DNA of 42,297 nucleotides from Lachnospiraceae bacterium (GTDB lineage Bacteria; Bacillota; Clostridia; Lachnospirales; Lachnospiraceae), in NCBI GenBank assembly GCA_031280955.1, contig JAITGA010000033.1, positions 1 to 42,297 of the forward strand, given 5' to 3'. A program made the position numbers and the translations under genes. The notes beneath the pieces are model-generated. The model was given only the letters and a program-made list of their open reading frames with translations. It ran no database searches and had not been told where the DNA came from. Position 1 is the first letter of the stretch. Each line of letters begins with the position of its first letter. Positions 1 through 9,540 of the stretch are shown here, piece after piece.

Positions 1-10
1 GCGCTATGGT

Positions 11-83
11 GCAAACGTAGCGGTACTAAGGCGGCAGCCACAGCTACGCCGTGACTATACGCCGCCTAAGTGCCGACGTTCGC
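11..83. repeat. Imperfect inverted repeat upstream of mutS
   Basis: The arms at about 11-35 and 61-83 are near-complementary (the inner parts ACTAAGGCGGC and GCCGCCTAAGT differ at a two-base swap), with a loop of about 25 nt. A second small palindrome, TCAAGCCGCTTGTAT at 105-119, lies between this element and mutS and recurs exactly at 17824-17838. There is no T-run, so it is not an obvious intrinsic terminator. It may be the end of an interspersed element or a structured leader; the window begins too close to tell. Confidence 0.45.
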
Positions 84-171
84 AACATTCGGCTTATGAA
101 TATATCAAGCCGCTTGTATATCAAATTATGCACCTACCACAGACACAACTTATCAACATCCAGGAGAGAAC

Positions 172-2805
172 ATGACTAATTTAACCCCGATGATGCGGCA
201 ATATCTGGACATCAAGGAAAAATACTCTGACTGCATCGTCCTTTGCCGGCTTGGGGATTTCTATGAGATGTTCTTTGAGGATGCCGAGATAGCTTCACGA
301 GAACTTGGGATTACCCTGACCGGCAAGGCTTGCGGTTTGAGTGAACGCGCACCGATGTGTGGTGTCCCCTATCATGCCCTTGACAACTATCTGGCAAAAC
401 TAGTAGCAAAAGGATACAAAGTCGCTATCTGTGACCAAGTCGAGGATGCTCGTGCCGCCAAAGGAATTGTGAAACGAGAAGTCACCCGCATCGTTTCTGC
501 CGGTACCAACATTAATATGCAAACCCTTGATGAAACGAAGAATAACTATATCTGCTGCATAGCTTACTTTGAAGATAGCTCCGGCGTGGCTTTTTGTGAC
601 ATTACCACCGGGGACTTCCATATGACCGAGGCGACTACCGACCGCCAGATCGTAGATGAAATAGCCCGCTTCATGCCCACGGAAATAATTGCCAACCCGG
701 CATTTATGCTTAGTAACCTGATTACCGAACTGCGGGAGCGACAGGAAATCATGATCAACACCCTTGATGAACGCTTCTTTGTGGAAAAGAGCTGTCACCG
801 TACTTTGTGCGACCATTTCCATGCTAATTCAATAAACGCACTACTACTTTCTGACTTTCCCTTTGCAACCATCGCTGCGGGTGCGTTGTTGGCACATCTT
901 TACGACACACAAATGACCTCACTTACCCATATCCTGCGGGTAAAACCTTATCATAGTGATAGCTTTATGCTCCTTGATGCCACAGCCAGACGTAATCTGG
1001 AACTGATGGAGACGATTAGGGATAAGAAAAAGAAAGGGTCATTGCTTTGGGTGCTCGACAAAACGAAGACAGCGATGGGAGCGAGGGCTCTTCGCCGCTA
1101 TCTGGAACAACCGCTTCGTTGCCGTCAGACGCTGGAAGCCCGCCTTGATGCTCTGGCAAATCTCAACGAAAAGACGATAATCCGTGATGAAATCCGTGAA
1201 TATTTGCATTTGATTTATGATTTGGAACGTCTGCTTTCAAAAATCAGTTACCGTAGTGCCACCCCCCGTGATTTGATTGCCTTTCGTGATTCACTAGCGA
1301 TGACCAGTCCGATCAAAACAGTAATGGGAAATCTCGATGCTGAGCTTTTGGGTGTATATGCCGCAGAGCTTGGTGAACACCGGGAAATCCTCGGACTGCT
1401 GGAAGCAGCGATTATTGATGAACCGCCGCTTTCAACAAAGGAGGGCGGTATCATCAAGAGCGGTTTTGACAGCGAAATCGATCAACTGCGAATGGCAAAA
1501 AGCGAGGGGAGGAATTGGTTGGCTGAGCTTGAAGTGACAGAGCGAGAGCGAACTACGATCAAGAACTTGAAAGTAAAGTACAACCGTGTTTTTGGCTATT
1601 ACTATGAAGTGAGCAATGCCAACCTCAATTTAGTGCCGGAGGATTATCAGCGCAAACAGACCTTGGTGGGTGGCGAACGCTTTACCAATGAACGATTGCG
1701 GGAGCTTGAAGAGATGATACTCGGTGCGGAGGAAAAGTTAAATACCCTTGAATATGAACGCTTTGTTGAGGTCAGGGAGTCTATATTCTCTGTTATCGAG
1801 GATTTGCAACAAACAGCGAAAGCCATTGCTGCTATTGATGTTCTTGCTAATCTGGCATTTGTATCAGAACATAACCGCTATGTCCGCCCCCGGCTCAATG
1901 AAGAGGGCTACATCAATATCAAGAAAGGTCGCCATCCTGTTGTTGAACTCATGATGAAGAATGAGCTTTTCGTCAGTAACGATACCTATCTCGATAATGA
2001 CGAACACATGATTGCGATAGTCACCGGACCCAATATGGCGGGCAAATCTACTTATATGCGCCAAACTGCTTTGATTGTTCTTTTGGCACAAATTGGTTGT
2101 TTCGTACCTGCTGACGATGCCGATATCGGTATTGTAGACCGTATCTTTACCCGTGTGGGTGCTTCTGATGACCTTGCCAGCGGGCAAAGTACCTTCATGG
2201 TGGAAATGAACGAGGTCGCCCATATTCTCCACAATGCGACTGCCAACAGTCTTTTAATCCTTGATGAAATAGGGAGAGGTACGTCCACTTATGACGGCTT
2301 GGCGATAGCTTGGGCGGTTATTGAGCATATCAGTAACCGTGACATCCTCGGGGCGAAGACTATTTTTGCCACTCATTACCATGAGCTGACCGAGTTGGAG
2401 GGCAAGACGGAGAATGTGACCAATCTGTGCATTGCCGTCCACGAACGTGGTGATGATATCGTCTTTCTCCGCAAAATCATCAGCGGTGGTGCTGACCGCA
2501 GTTACGGTATCCAAGTTGCCAAGTTGGCAGGAGTTCCCGCCGCTGTTATCGAGCGGGCAGCGATGATAGCCGCCAAGTTAAGCTCCGTGGCAGACAAAGA
2601 AGAACGTATTGCCGGGCTTGACACAAAAAAAGATGAAAAACAAACAGGAATTGCTGTAGAAAAGTTGACACAAATGACAATATTTGATACGGTGGAAGAG
2701 AGTAAAATAATAAGTGAGTTAAATGCCATCAATGTATCGACGTTGACACCGCTGGAAGCATTAAATACCATCTATCGTTGGCAAAAATACGTAAAAGACG
2801 AATAG
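172..2805 (+). CDS. mutS: DNA mismatch repair protein MutS
   Basis: MutS recognises mismatches and small loops and recruits MutL in an ATP-dependent way. The protein is 877 residues, normal for bacterial MutS1. The N-terminus carries the mismatch-reading signature GDFYEMF (Phe-x-Glu motif) near residue 35. The connector, core lever and clamp regions follow, then the ABC ATPase with Walker A GPNMAGKST near residue 620 and Walker B DEIGRGTSTYDG near residue 700, and a helix-turn-helix C-terminus. The start is supported by the Shine-Dalgarno AGGAGAG just upstream. mutL follows after 33 nt, the usual clostridial mutS-mutL-miaA order, so the three genes are probably co-transcribed. No missing motifs. 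Confidence 0.98.
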   Translation: MTNLTPMMRQYLDIKEKYSDCIVLCRLGDFYEMFFEDAEIASRELGITLTGKACGLSERAPMCGVPYHALDNYLAKLVAKGYKVAICDQVEDARAAKGIVKREVTRIVSAGTNINMQTLDETKNNYICCIAYFEDSSGVAFCDITTGDFHMTEATTDRQIVDEIARFMPTEIIANPAFMLSNLITELRERQEIMINTLDERFFVEKSCHRTLCDHFHANSINALLLSDFPFATIAAGALLAHLYDTQMTSLTHILRVKPYHSDSFMLLDATARRNLELMETIRDKKKKGSLLWVLDKTKTAMGARALRRYLEQPLRCRQTLEARLDALANLNEKTIIRDEIREYLHLIYDLERLLSKISYRSATPRDLIAFRDSLAMTSPIKTVMGNLDAELLGVYAAELGEHREILGLLEAAIIDEPPLSTKEGGIIKSGFDSEIDQLRMAKSEGRNWLAELEVTERERTTIKNLKVKYNRVFGYYYEVSNANLNLVPEDYQRKQTLVGGERFTNERLRELEEMILGAEEKLNTLEYERFVEVRESIFSVIEDLQQTAKAIAAIDVLANLAFVSEHNRYVRPRLNEEGYINIKKGRHPVVELMMKNELFVSNDTYLDNDEHMIAIVTGPNMAGKSTYMRQTALIVLLAQIGCFVPADDADIGIVDRIFTRVGASDDLASGQSTFMVEMNEVAHILHNATANSLLILDEIGRGTSTYDGLAIAWAVIEHISNRDILGAKTIFATHYHELTELEGKTENVTNLCIAVHERGDDIVFLRKIISGGADRSYGIQVAKLAGVPAAVIERAAMIAAKLSSVADKEERIAGLDTKKDEKQTGIAVEKLTQMTIFDTVEESKIISELNAINVSTLTPLEALNTIYRWQKYVKDE

Positions 2806-2838
2806 TCGTCTAGAGCAAATCCTTATAACGGAGCAAAA

Positions 2839-4758
2839 ATGAATGATTTGACCCCGGCAATAAAACTGTTGGATTCACAAACTATTGACAAAATCGCTGC
2901 CGGCGAGGTAATTGAACGCCCGCTTAGTGTCGTCAAGGAATTGGTCGAAAACGCCATTGATGCCGGTTCAAGTGCGATTACAGTAGAGATAAAAGATGGC
3001 GGGATTTCATATATCCGTGTCACCGACAATGGCAGCGGTATCAGGCAGGATCAACTGACAAATGCCTTTCGCCGTCATGCCACCAGCAAACTAAGCGATA
3101 TAAAAGACCTCGACAACATTAAAAGCCTCGGCTTTCGCGGTGAAGCCTTGGCAAGCATCGCTGCCGTATCCAGAGTGGAGGTCATTACCAAGCCACATGA
3201 CCAAGAGACAGGCACCCATTATATCCTCACAGGCGGAGAAGAGTCACAGCTTGGCGAAATCGGTGCATCTGACGGTTCAACATTTCTGGTAAGGAATCTG
3301 TTCTTCAACGTTCCCGTGCGGCGCAAATTCCTCAAAACACCGCAGAACGAGGGTAGTTACATAACTGATATGATGGAACGTCTTGCGCTGTCACGCCCTG
3401 ACATCTCCATCAAGTACATTGTCAATGGCAAAGAACGCTTCCACACCTCAGGGTTAGGCAATCTGCAAGAGGTCATTTACCGCCTGTTTGGAAAAGATAT
3501 CGCTGCAAACATTGTCCCCGTGCTTTCATATGATGAAGAGCTTGGCATTACCCTGAGCGGCTTTTTGGGTTTGCCGATTCTCAATCGCCGCAGTCGCAGC
3601 TTTGAGTTTTTCTTCGTCAATGGTCGCTGTGTCACGAGCGATGTACTGCGTATCGGTTTGGAAGACGGGTATCATCCTTATCTCATGCATCACAAGTTCC
3701 CCTTTGCCGTCCTGACACTTGAACTAGCTTCCGGTCAGTTGGATGTCAATGTCCATCCTGCCAAGTTGGAAGTTCGTTTCCGGGAAGAAAACAAGGTTAT
3801 CAACTTCGTAAGCACCAGTATTGAGCGGATACTGGCGGGATATGAACACATTAAATCGACCGAAGCGGTCAAAGTGATGAAACCGAAAGCGAAGAAGTAT
3901 AGTGTGCCGGAGTCATTTGTTACCAAACACATAAACCGTGACAGCTTGCAGGGGGAACATCCGGTAGTTGCCGAGGAGACGACCTACAAGATGAAAGACG
4001 GCGAGAATGAAACGCAAGAAAACTTGCAAAAATCCGCCTTTACCCGGCTTATCCCCGAGGTAGAAACCGGCAAACACGCTCCCCCATCCTTTATGCAAGG
4101 CGCAATCATTAAATCTGATGGCAGTGAAAAGAGTGAACAACAGGATTTCTTCAGCAATCGTTTTTTGTCAACAGAGTCAAAAGGGCGATATCGGGTCATC
4201 GGTGCGCTTTTTTCCACGTATTGGCTGATAGAGTTCGAGGGGCAGCTCATTTTCCTTGACCAACATGCCGCCCATGAAAAAGTAAAGTATGAAGGACTGG
4301 TAAAGGAGATGAGGAATAAGGAGATGGTTACACAAAATCTCTTTCCGCCTTTGGTAATTGAGCTTTCTCGGCGTGAAGAAGATATCTTAGATATTTATCG
4401 TGAAGAGGTGGAAGCTATCGGCTTTGAGTTTGATGAATTTGGTGGTACATCATATGCTTTGCGAACAGTCCCGGTAGAGTTGTTCGGAGCATCGGGGAAG
4501 GAGATGTTTCTTGATTTTCTTGATGGATTGGCAGACGAAAAGAGCAAGCAAAACGAGGAGGCAATTATCAAAAGAGCGGCGATGTCTTCCTGTAAGGCGG
4601 CAGTCAGGGCGAATATGGAAATGACCCATCAGGATGTTGAATTTCTGATGGATGATTTGCTGGCTCTTGATAATCCTTATTTTTGTCCGCATGGACGACC
4701 AACGATGATTACAATGACCAAGCGTGAGGTTGAGAGGAAGTTTGGACGGACACAGTAA
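2839..4758 (+). CDS. mutL: DNA mismatch repair protein MutL with endonuclease domain
   Basis: MutL couples mismatch recognition by MutS to strand removal. The 639-residue protein has an N-terminal GHKL ATPase: AAGEVIERP, the ENAIDAG motif near residue 40, DNGSGI, and GFRGEALASI. A variable linker separates it from a C-terminal dimerisation domain. The C-terminal domain keeps the metal-dependent nicking motif DQHA-x2-E-x4-E near residue 474, plus SCKAAVRAN and CPHGRP. It therefore belongs to the endonuclease type of MutL found in bacteria that lack MutH. The start at ATG 2839 is preceded by CGGAG. The 3' end overlaps the predicted start of miaA. Confidence 0.98.
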   Translation: MNDLTPAIKLLDSQTIDKIAAGEVIERPLSVVKELVENAIDAGSSAITVEIKDGGISYIRVTDNGSGIRQDQLTNAFRRHATSKLSDIKDLDNIKSLGFRGEALASIAAVSRVEVITKPHDQETGTHYILTGGEESQLGEIGASDGSTFLVRNLFFNVPVRRKFLKTPQNEGSYITDMMERLALSRPDISIKYIVNGKERFHTSGLGNLQEVIYRLFGKDIAANIVPVLSYDEELGITLSGFLGLPILNRRSRSFEFFFVNGRCVTSDVLRIGLEDGYHPYLMHHKFPFAVLTLELASGQLDVNVHPAKLEVRFREENKVINFVSTSIERILAGYEHIKSTEAVKVMKPKAKKYSVPESFVTKHINRDSLQGEHPVVAEETTYKMKDGENETQENLQKSAFTRLIPEVETGKHAPPSFMQGAIIKSDGSEKSEQQDFFSNRFLSTESKGRYRVIGALFSTYWLIEFEGQLIFLDQHAAHEKVKYEGLVKEMRNKEMVTQNLFPPLVIELSRREEDILDIYREEVEAIGFEFDEFGGTSYALRTVPVELFGASGKEMFLDFLDGLADEKSKQNEEAIIKRAAMSSCKAAVRANMEMTHQDVEFLMDDLLALDNPYFCPHGRPTMITMTKREVERKFGRTQ

Positions 4759-5728
4759 CGAAAAGCAAATAGCGAGGAAGTCTCCACTAATAGTTATCGG
4801 CGGAGCAACGGCAGTTGGTAAGACGGAGCTTTCCATCGCCTTGGCAAAGCGTGTCGGCGGGGAAATCATCAATGCTGATTCGATGCAGGTCTACCGCCAT
4901 ATGAACATCGGCACGGCAAAGGTTGAAAAAGCCAGGATGCAGGGAATCACCCACCATTTGCTTAGTGTCATTGAGCCGAGTGAAGAGTATAATGTTGCCA
5001 TCTTCCAGCGAATGGCAAAGCAGTGTATAAGCGAGATTGAGGAGCGGGGAAATATCCCCGTCTTGGTTGGTGGTTCCGGTTTTTACATGAAGGCATTGCT
5101 CTATGATACTCATTTCGACGAACGAGCAGGCGGAGCGGGAGAGCGGGAGGCAATCCTTGAAGCTATCGCTCGTGAGCAAGGTACAGATGCTTTACATGAA
5201 ATACTAAAGGAGATGGACGAAGATGCCGCTGCCGTCATTCATCCCCACAACACCAAACGCCTCATCCGTGCTATTAGTTACTGCGAACAGACGGGAAATC
5301 TCATTTCCCAACATAATAAAACGGAAAAGCTGCGTCCGTCACCGTACAATTTTTGCTACTTTGTCCTGAATGACCACCGCGAGAGGATATACGAAAACAT
5401 CAATCTGCGTGTTGAGCAGATGATGGAAAAGGGACTGCTTCAAGAGGTGGAAAAACTGCGGGAGATGGGGTTAAATGATGAAATGGTGTCGATGCAGGGA
5501 CTGGGTTACAAGGAAATACTCGCCTGCCTCGGAGGCAAGTGTGATTTGGATACGGCTGTTACCCTAATCAAACGTGATACTCGCCGTTTTGCCAAACGTC
5601 AACTTACATGGTATCGCCGTGAACGTGAAGTGATATGGCTCAACCGTTTTGAATACCAAGATGATAATGCCGTTCTGGACGAAATGGAGAAACATCTGTA
5701 TAGTAAAAGAATAGCAGTAAAAGAATGA
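4742..5728 (+). CDS. miaA: tRNA dimethylallyltransferase MiaA
   Basis: MiaA transfers an isopentenyl group from DMAPP to A37 of tRNAs reading UNN codons. The sequence shows the P-loop GATAVGKTE, the DSMQVYR motif, GTAK, and the GSGFYMKALLYD and RRFAKRQLTWYRR segments of the family. The length is about 328 residues. The start is ambiguous because no ATG is available. TTG 4742 has an AGAGGA Shine-Dalgarno a few bases upstream and overlaps mutL by 17 nt. GTG 4724 would add six residues but has no good ribosome site. Translational coupling to mutL is likely. No hfq gene follows, although that is a common neighbour elsewhere. Confidence 0.95.
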   Translation: MDGHSNEKQIARKSPLIVIGGATAVGKTELSIALAKRVGGEIINADSMQVYRHMNIGTAKVEKARMQGITHHLLSVIEPSEEYNVAIFQRMAKQCISEIEERGNIPVLVGGSGFYMKALLYDTHFDERAGGAGEREAILEAIAREQGTDALHEILKEMDEDAAAVIHPHNTKRLIRAISYCEQTGNLISQHNKTEKLRPSPYNFCYFVLNDHRERIYENINLRVEQMMEKGLLQEVEKLREMGLNDEMVSMQGLGYKEILACLGGKCDLDTAVTLIKRDTRRFAKRQLTWYRREREVIWLNRFEYQDDNAVLDEMEKHLYSKRIAVKE

Positions 5729-5761
5729 CAGCAAATGAAGACGAAGGTGAAAGGAGGACTT

Positions 5762-8302
5762 ATGACGGACACGAAAACACCGGCTCTTGACATAAAAAGC
5801 AAACATGAAGCTGATGAGTTGGCAACACTAATGCTCAATTCCATTCCTCTGGCTTGCCAGTTGTGGGACAAAAATTATCAGATTATAGATTGTAACGATG
5901 CTGCCGTCAAGCTCTACGGTTTTGCGGCAAAGTCCGACTATCTGGAACGTTTTCCTGAGATTATCGCCCCTGTCCAGGCTGATGGCTCCAACAGCAAGGA
6001 AAAGGCGGCTTATTACTTCAAAAAGGCATTTGAGGAAGGCTATGTTTCCTTTGACTGGCTCAATCGAACCGTGGACGATGAACCGCTTCCGCTTTCGATT
6101 ACGTTGGCACGGGTGGTTTATCATGGCGATTTCATTATTGCCGAATATGCGCAGGATATGCGCCGTCACCTCACGATGATGACTGAGATAGAATACCGTG
6201 ACAATCTGCTCTATGCGGTAAATCAGGCTTCAGCAATTTTGCTCAACTGCGATATGGATACTTTTGAAGAAGCTATTATGGAAAGTATCAAGCTGATGGC
6301 TCTGGCGGTAAATGTTGACCGCATGTATATTTTCCGCAATTTTTCCGAAGCAGGGATGTTGTTTTGCACCCAGCTATATGAATGGGCAGAGAATGTTGAA
6401 GCCCAGCATGGTAAGGAAGCAACCATCATGATGCCGTATCATGGTAATATCACTCGTTGGGAGGAAATCCTAAAAAGCGGGATGAGTATCAGCGGCAATG
6501 TCAGTGATTTTCCCCTTGAAGAGCAAGTACTGATGCGGTCACAGGATATTATCTCGATTTTGGTTGAACCGATTTTCATCAACGAGGAACTTTGGGGTTT
6601 CATTGGCTTTGATATGTGCCATCGGGAGCGGGTGTTCACCGAGGAGGAAGAATCATATCTGCGTTCAGGGGGACTTTTGTTTGCCAACGCTTGGCTTCGT
6701 AACCGTATGATTCGTGATATCAAAAATACCTCCCATGAGCTGGAGCTTGCCCTCGACCAAGCGACGGTATCCAGTAAAGCAAAGGGTGATTTCGTCTCCT
6801 CGATGAGCCATGAAATGAGGACACCGCTTAATGCCATCATCGGCATGACAAGTATTGGCAGAAAAGCCAACAGTATTGAGCAAAAAAACCATGCCCTTCA
6901 CAAAATCGAAGATGCCTCTTCACATCTGTTGGGGGTAATAAATGATGTTCTCGACATGGCAAAAATCGAGGCAAACAAGTTGGAACTTTCCACGGAGGAG
7001 TTTTGTCTGGAGCAAATGCTGCGCAAGGTCTTGTCAGTCGTCGGTTTCAGGATGCGGGAAAAAGAACATACGTTCTCAATAGATATTGACCATCAGCTGC
7101 CGCAGTTCTTTGTCGGCGATGACCAACGACTGGCACAGGTTATCACCAATTTGCTCTCCAATGCCAGTAAGTTTACCGACAAAAAGGGGCGTATCAGCTT
7201 TCGGGTCATGAAAGCGGATGAGCAGGATGGAATTTACACGCTGCGTTTTGAGATTGAGGATAATGGCATCGGTATTGCTCCTGAACAACATGATCGCCTT
7301 TTCCAGGCTTTCTCGCAAGCGGAGAGCGGTATCAGTCGCACCTATGGCGGGACCGGTCTGGGTTTGGCGCTTTGCAAGCGGATCGTGGAGTTGATGGGTG
7401 GTGAGATATGGCTTGAATCGGAGATTGATATCGGCTCTAAGTTCATTTTTACCATCAAAGCGAAGCGTAGTAATCTTAGCCTTGAATCATTGCTGCATAC
7501 CAAGGTCAGCAAGCGTTCCCTGCGGGTACTGGCTGTCGATGACGACGTAACGGTACGCAAACATATCAAGCTCATTCTCGATAGCATCGCTATCAACTGC
7601 CATACCGCTCCCGGCGGGCGTGAAGCTCTGGATATGATTAGGGTGAATGGCGATTACGATATTTATCTGATCGACTGGCGTATGCCGGAAATGGATGGTA
7701 TCGAGCTTACCCAACAGATAATCAAAGACAATGCCGAGGCATTTTTGGTACTTATTTCCGCTGACTGGACTGTTGACGAAGTCGAAACCCTTGAAGTCCG
7801 GATTGATAAGTTCCTTTCCAAACCGCTATTTTCATCAGATATAGTTGACTGTATCAATGAATTTATCGAAAGTGATGGTTCGCATACCGATCAGTTCACG
7901 GCGGCGGTGGCAAGCGGGCGTTTTCGTGGGAAAAAGTTGCTTCTGGCTGAAGATATCGAGCTGAATATTGAAATTATTTTCGCTTTACTTGAGGATACAG
8001 GCATTGAGATTGATGTAGCATCGAATGGCAAAAAGGCATACGAGATGGTAAAGAATGATGTAAATCGTTACCAAATGATATTTATGGATGTCCATATGCC
8101 GGTAATGGACGGGCTGGAGGCGACTCGCCGTATCCGTAATTTGCCCTCGGAAACAGCCAAAACCCTGCCGATTGTGGCGATGACTGCCGAGGTTTTCACC
8201 GATGATGTCCATGCTTGTTTTGCAGCAGGGATGAATGACCATTTGGGTAAACCGCTTGATGTGAAACAGGTTTTTGCGAAACTATTGACTTATTTGCTCT
8301 AA
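5762..8302 (+). CDS. Hybrid sensor histidine kinase with two receiver domains
   Basis: This is an 846-residue signalling protein with no evident membrane segment, so it is probably cytoplasmic. A PAS-like region (about residues 15-130) and a GAF-like region (about 150-310) precede a HisKA domain with the phospho-acceptor His350 in SHEMRTPLN. A HATPase follows with its N, G1 and G2 boxes (NLLSNASKF, DNGIGI, GGTGLGLAL). Two receiver domains follow: the first with Asp638 in LIDWRMPEMDG, the second with Asp776 in FMDVHMPVMDG, each with its conserved Ser/Thr and Lys. The start was chosen at ATG 5762 because AAAGGAGG sits 4 nt upstream; an earlier in-frame ATG at 5735 has no such site. No output regulator is adjacent, and the input signal cannot be read from the sequence. 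Confidence 0.93.
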   Translation: MTDTKTPALDIKSKHEADELATLMLNSIPLACQLWDKNYQIIDCNDAAVKLYGFAAKSDYLERFPEIIAPVQADGSNSKEKAAYYFKKAFEEGYVSFDWLNRTVDDEPLPLSITLARVVYHGDFIIAEYAQDMRRHLTMMTEIEYRDNLLYAVNQASAILLNCDMDTFEEAIMESIKLMALAVNVDRMYIFRNFSEAGMLFCTQLYEWAENVEAQHGKEATIMMPYHGNITRWEEILKSGMSISGNVSDFPLEEQVLMRSQDIISILVEPIFINEELWGFIGFDMCHRERVFTEEEESYLRSGGLLFANAWLRNRMIRDIKNTSHELELALDQATVSSKAKGDFVSSMSHEMRTPLNAIIGMTSIGRKANSIEQKNHALHKIEDASSHLLGVINDVLDMAKIEANKLELSTEEFCLEQMLRKVLSVVGFRMREKEHTFSIDIDHQLPQFFVGDDQRLAQVITNLLSNASKFTDKKGRISFRVMKADEQDGIYTLRFEIEDNGIGIAPEQHDRLFQAFSQAESGISRTYGGTGLGLALCKRIVELMGGEIWLESEIDIGSKFIFTIKAKRSNLSLESLLHTKVSKRSLRVLAVDDDVTVRKHIKLILDSIAINCHTAPGGREALDMIRVNGDYDIYLIDWRMPEMDGIELTQQIIKDNAEAFLVLISADWTVDEVETLEVRIDKFLSKPLFSSDIVDCINEFIESDGSHTDQFTAAVASGRFRGKKLLLAEDIELNIEIIFALLEDTGIEIDVASNGKKAYEMVKNDVNRYQMIFMDVHMPVMDGLEATRRIRNLPSETAKTLPIVAMTAEVFTDDVHACFAAGMNDHLGKPLDVKQVFAKLLTYLL

Positions 8303-8393
8303 GTCGTGGAATAGAGGAAGCTCCGTCATTACGGTGATTGCTACTAGTATGAATGAGAACAGCAACCGTGAACGCACAGAAAGGAAGTGAATC

Positions 8394-9527
8394 ATGCAGT
8401 ATCGCAAGTTTGGCAACACGGGAATCGACATTTCCGTCCTCGGTTTTGGGGTAATGAGGATTCCGCAAATCCAAAAGGGAGAGAAACACTATATTGACGA
8501 AGACAAGGCTTTGCCGCTCCTTTACCGGGCTTATGAGTTGGGGGTAAACTACTTCGATTCCGCTCCCCTTTATTGCAATGGCAATAGTGAAGGGGCGATG
8601 GGAAAGGCTCTTGCTAGTGTCCGTGACAAGGTTTATCTATCAACTAAGCTAGTTTTCAACGAGTATGAGAAAAAAGGTGATCTCCGCCGTGCCCTCGAAA
8701 AGAGTCTCGAAAGAATTGGTACTGATTATATTGACTTTTATCATTTTTGGGGTATCAACAAAGGAACGGCAGATGCAATCATCGAAAACGACATGATGGC
8801 AGAAATAGCTGAATGTAAGGAACAGGGATTGCTGCGGCATATGTCGTTTAGCTTCCACGATGCGGCTGAGAACATGAAATACATCATCGACAATGTAGAA
8901 CTTGCCTCCGTTCTTTGCCAGTATAATCTCCTTGACCGCTCCAATGAAGAGATGATCGCATACGCAAGGCAACAAGGACTGGGGACGGTAATCATGGGAC
9001 CGGTCGGTGGTGGTCGTCTTTCTCCGCCATCAGAGCTTTACGAAAAACTGTTGGGCAAAAAATCAACAGCTACATATGAGCTGGCACTTCGCTATGTTCT
9101 GGGCAATCCCAATGTAGACTGCGCCCTCTCAGGCATGGAAACCCTGGAAATGCTCGAAAAAAATGTCGAAGTTGCTAATAATGCCGGTAGCATCAGCACC
9201 GATGAATGGGAACAACTCGGCGAGGCGATGCAAGAAGTGGCCAAATTGCGAGAGCTATACTGTACCGGTTGCCGTTATTGCTTGCCTTGTCCGGCGGAAA
9301 TTGATATTCCGAGACTGTTTGAAATCTACACTCATGCTCATGTATATGGCTTGGGTGAGGGGATGCGCGGCCCTTACAAAGAGTATAAACTTAGCTCTTG
9401 GAGCGGAGAGATAGGAACGACATTTGCTGACTGCACCGGTTGTGGCACATGTGAAACGAAATGTCCGCAAAAAATCAAAATCCAAAGTGAACTGGAGCGG
9501 GTTTGCAAGGTTCTGGAAGCTTTATAA
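8394..9527 (+). CDS. Aldo/keto reductase with C-terminal ferredoxin-like Fe-S motifs
   Basis: The N-terminal TIM barrel belongs to the aldo/keto reductase family (NADPH-dependent carbonyl reduction). It has the expected tetrad: Asp and Tyr in FDSAPLY, Lys in LSTKL and His in FYHFWG. The roughly 100-residue C-terminal extension has two cysteine clusters, CTGCRYCLPCP and CTGCGTCETKCP, the pattern of [4Fe-4S] sites. This is the clostridial 'aldo/keto reductase with 4Fe-4S domain' architecture. AAGGAAG precedes ATG 8394. The gene ends 13 nt before the RraA-like gene, with which it is probably co-transcribed. Its substrate is unknown. Confidence 0.92.
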   Translation: MQYRKFGNTGIDISVLGFGVMRIPQIQKGEKHYIDEDKALPLLYRAYELGVNYFDSAPLYCNGNSEGAMGKALASVRDKVYLSTKLVFNEYEKKGDLRRALEKSLERIGTDYIDFYHFWGINKGTADAIIENDMMAEIAECKEQGLLRHMSFSFHDAAENMKYIIDNVELASVLCQYNLLDRSNEEMIAYARQQGLGTVIMGPVGGGRLSPPSELYEKLLGKKSTATYELALRYVLGNPNVDCALSGMETLEMLEKNVEVANNAGSISTDEWEQLGEAMQEVAKLRELYCTGCRYCLPCPAEIDIPRLFEIYTHAHVYGLGEGMRGPYKEYKLSSWSGEIGTTFADCTGCGTCETKCPQKIKIQSELERVCKVLEAL

Positions 9528-9540
9528 AGAGGAGATGGGA

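Noticed and set aside
9424-9540. A longer start for the RraA-like gene
   Set aside because: It would overlap the Fe-S end of the reductase gene; ATG 9541 has a good ribosome site and the normal family length.
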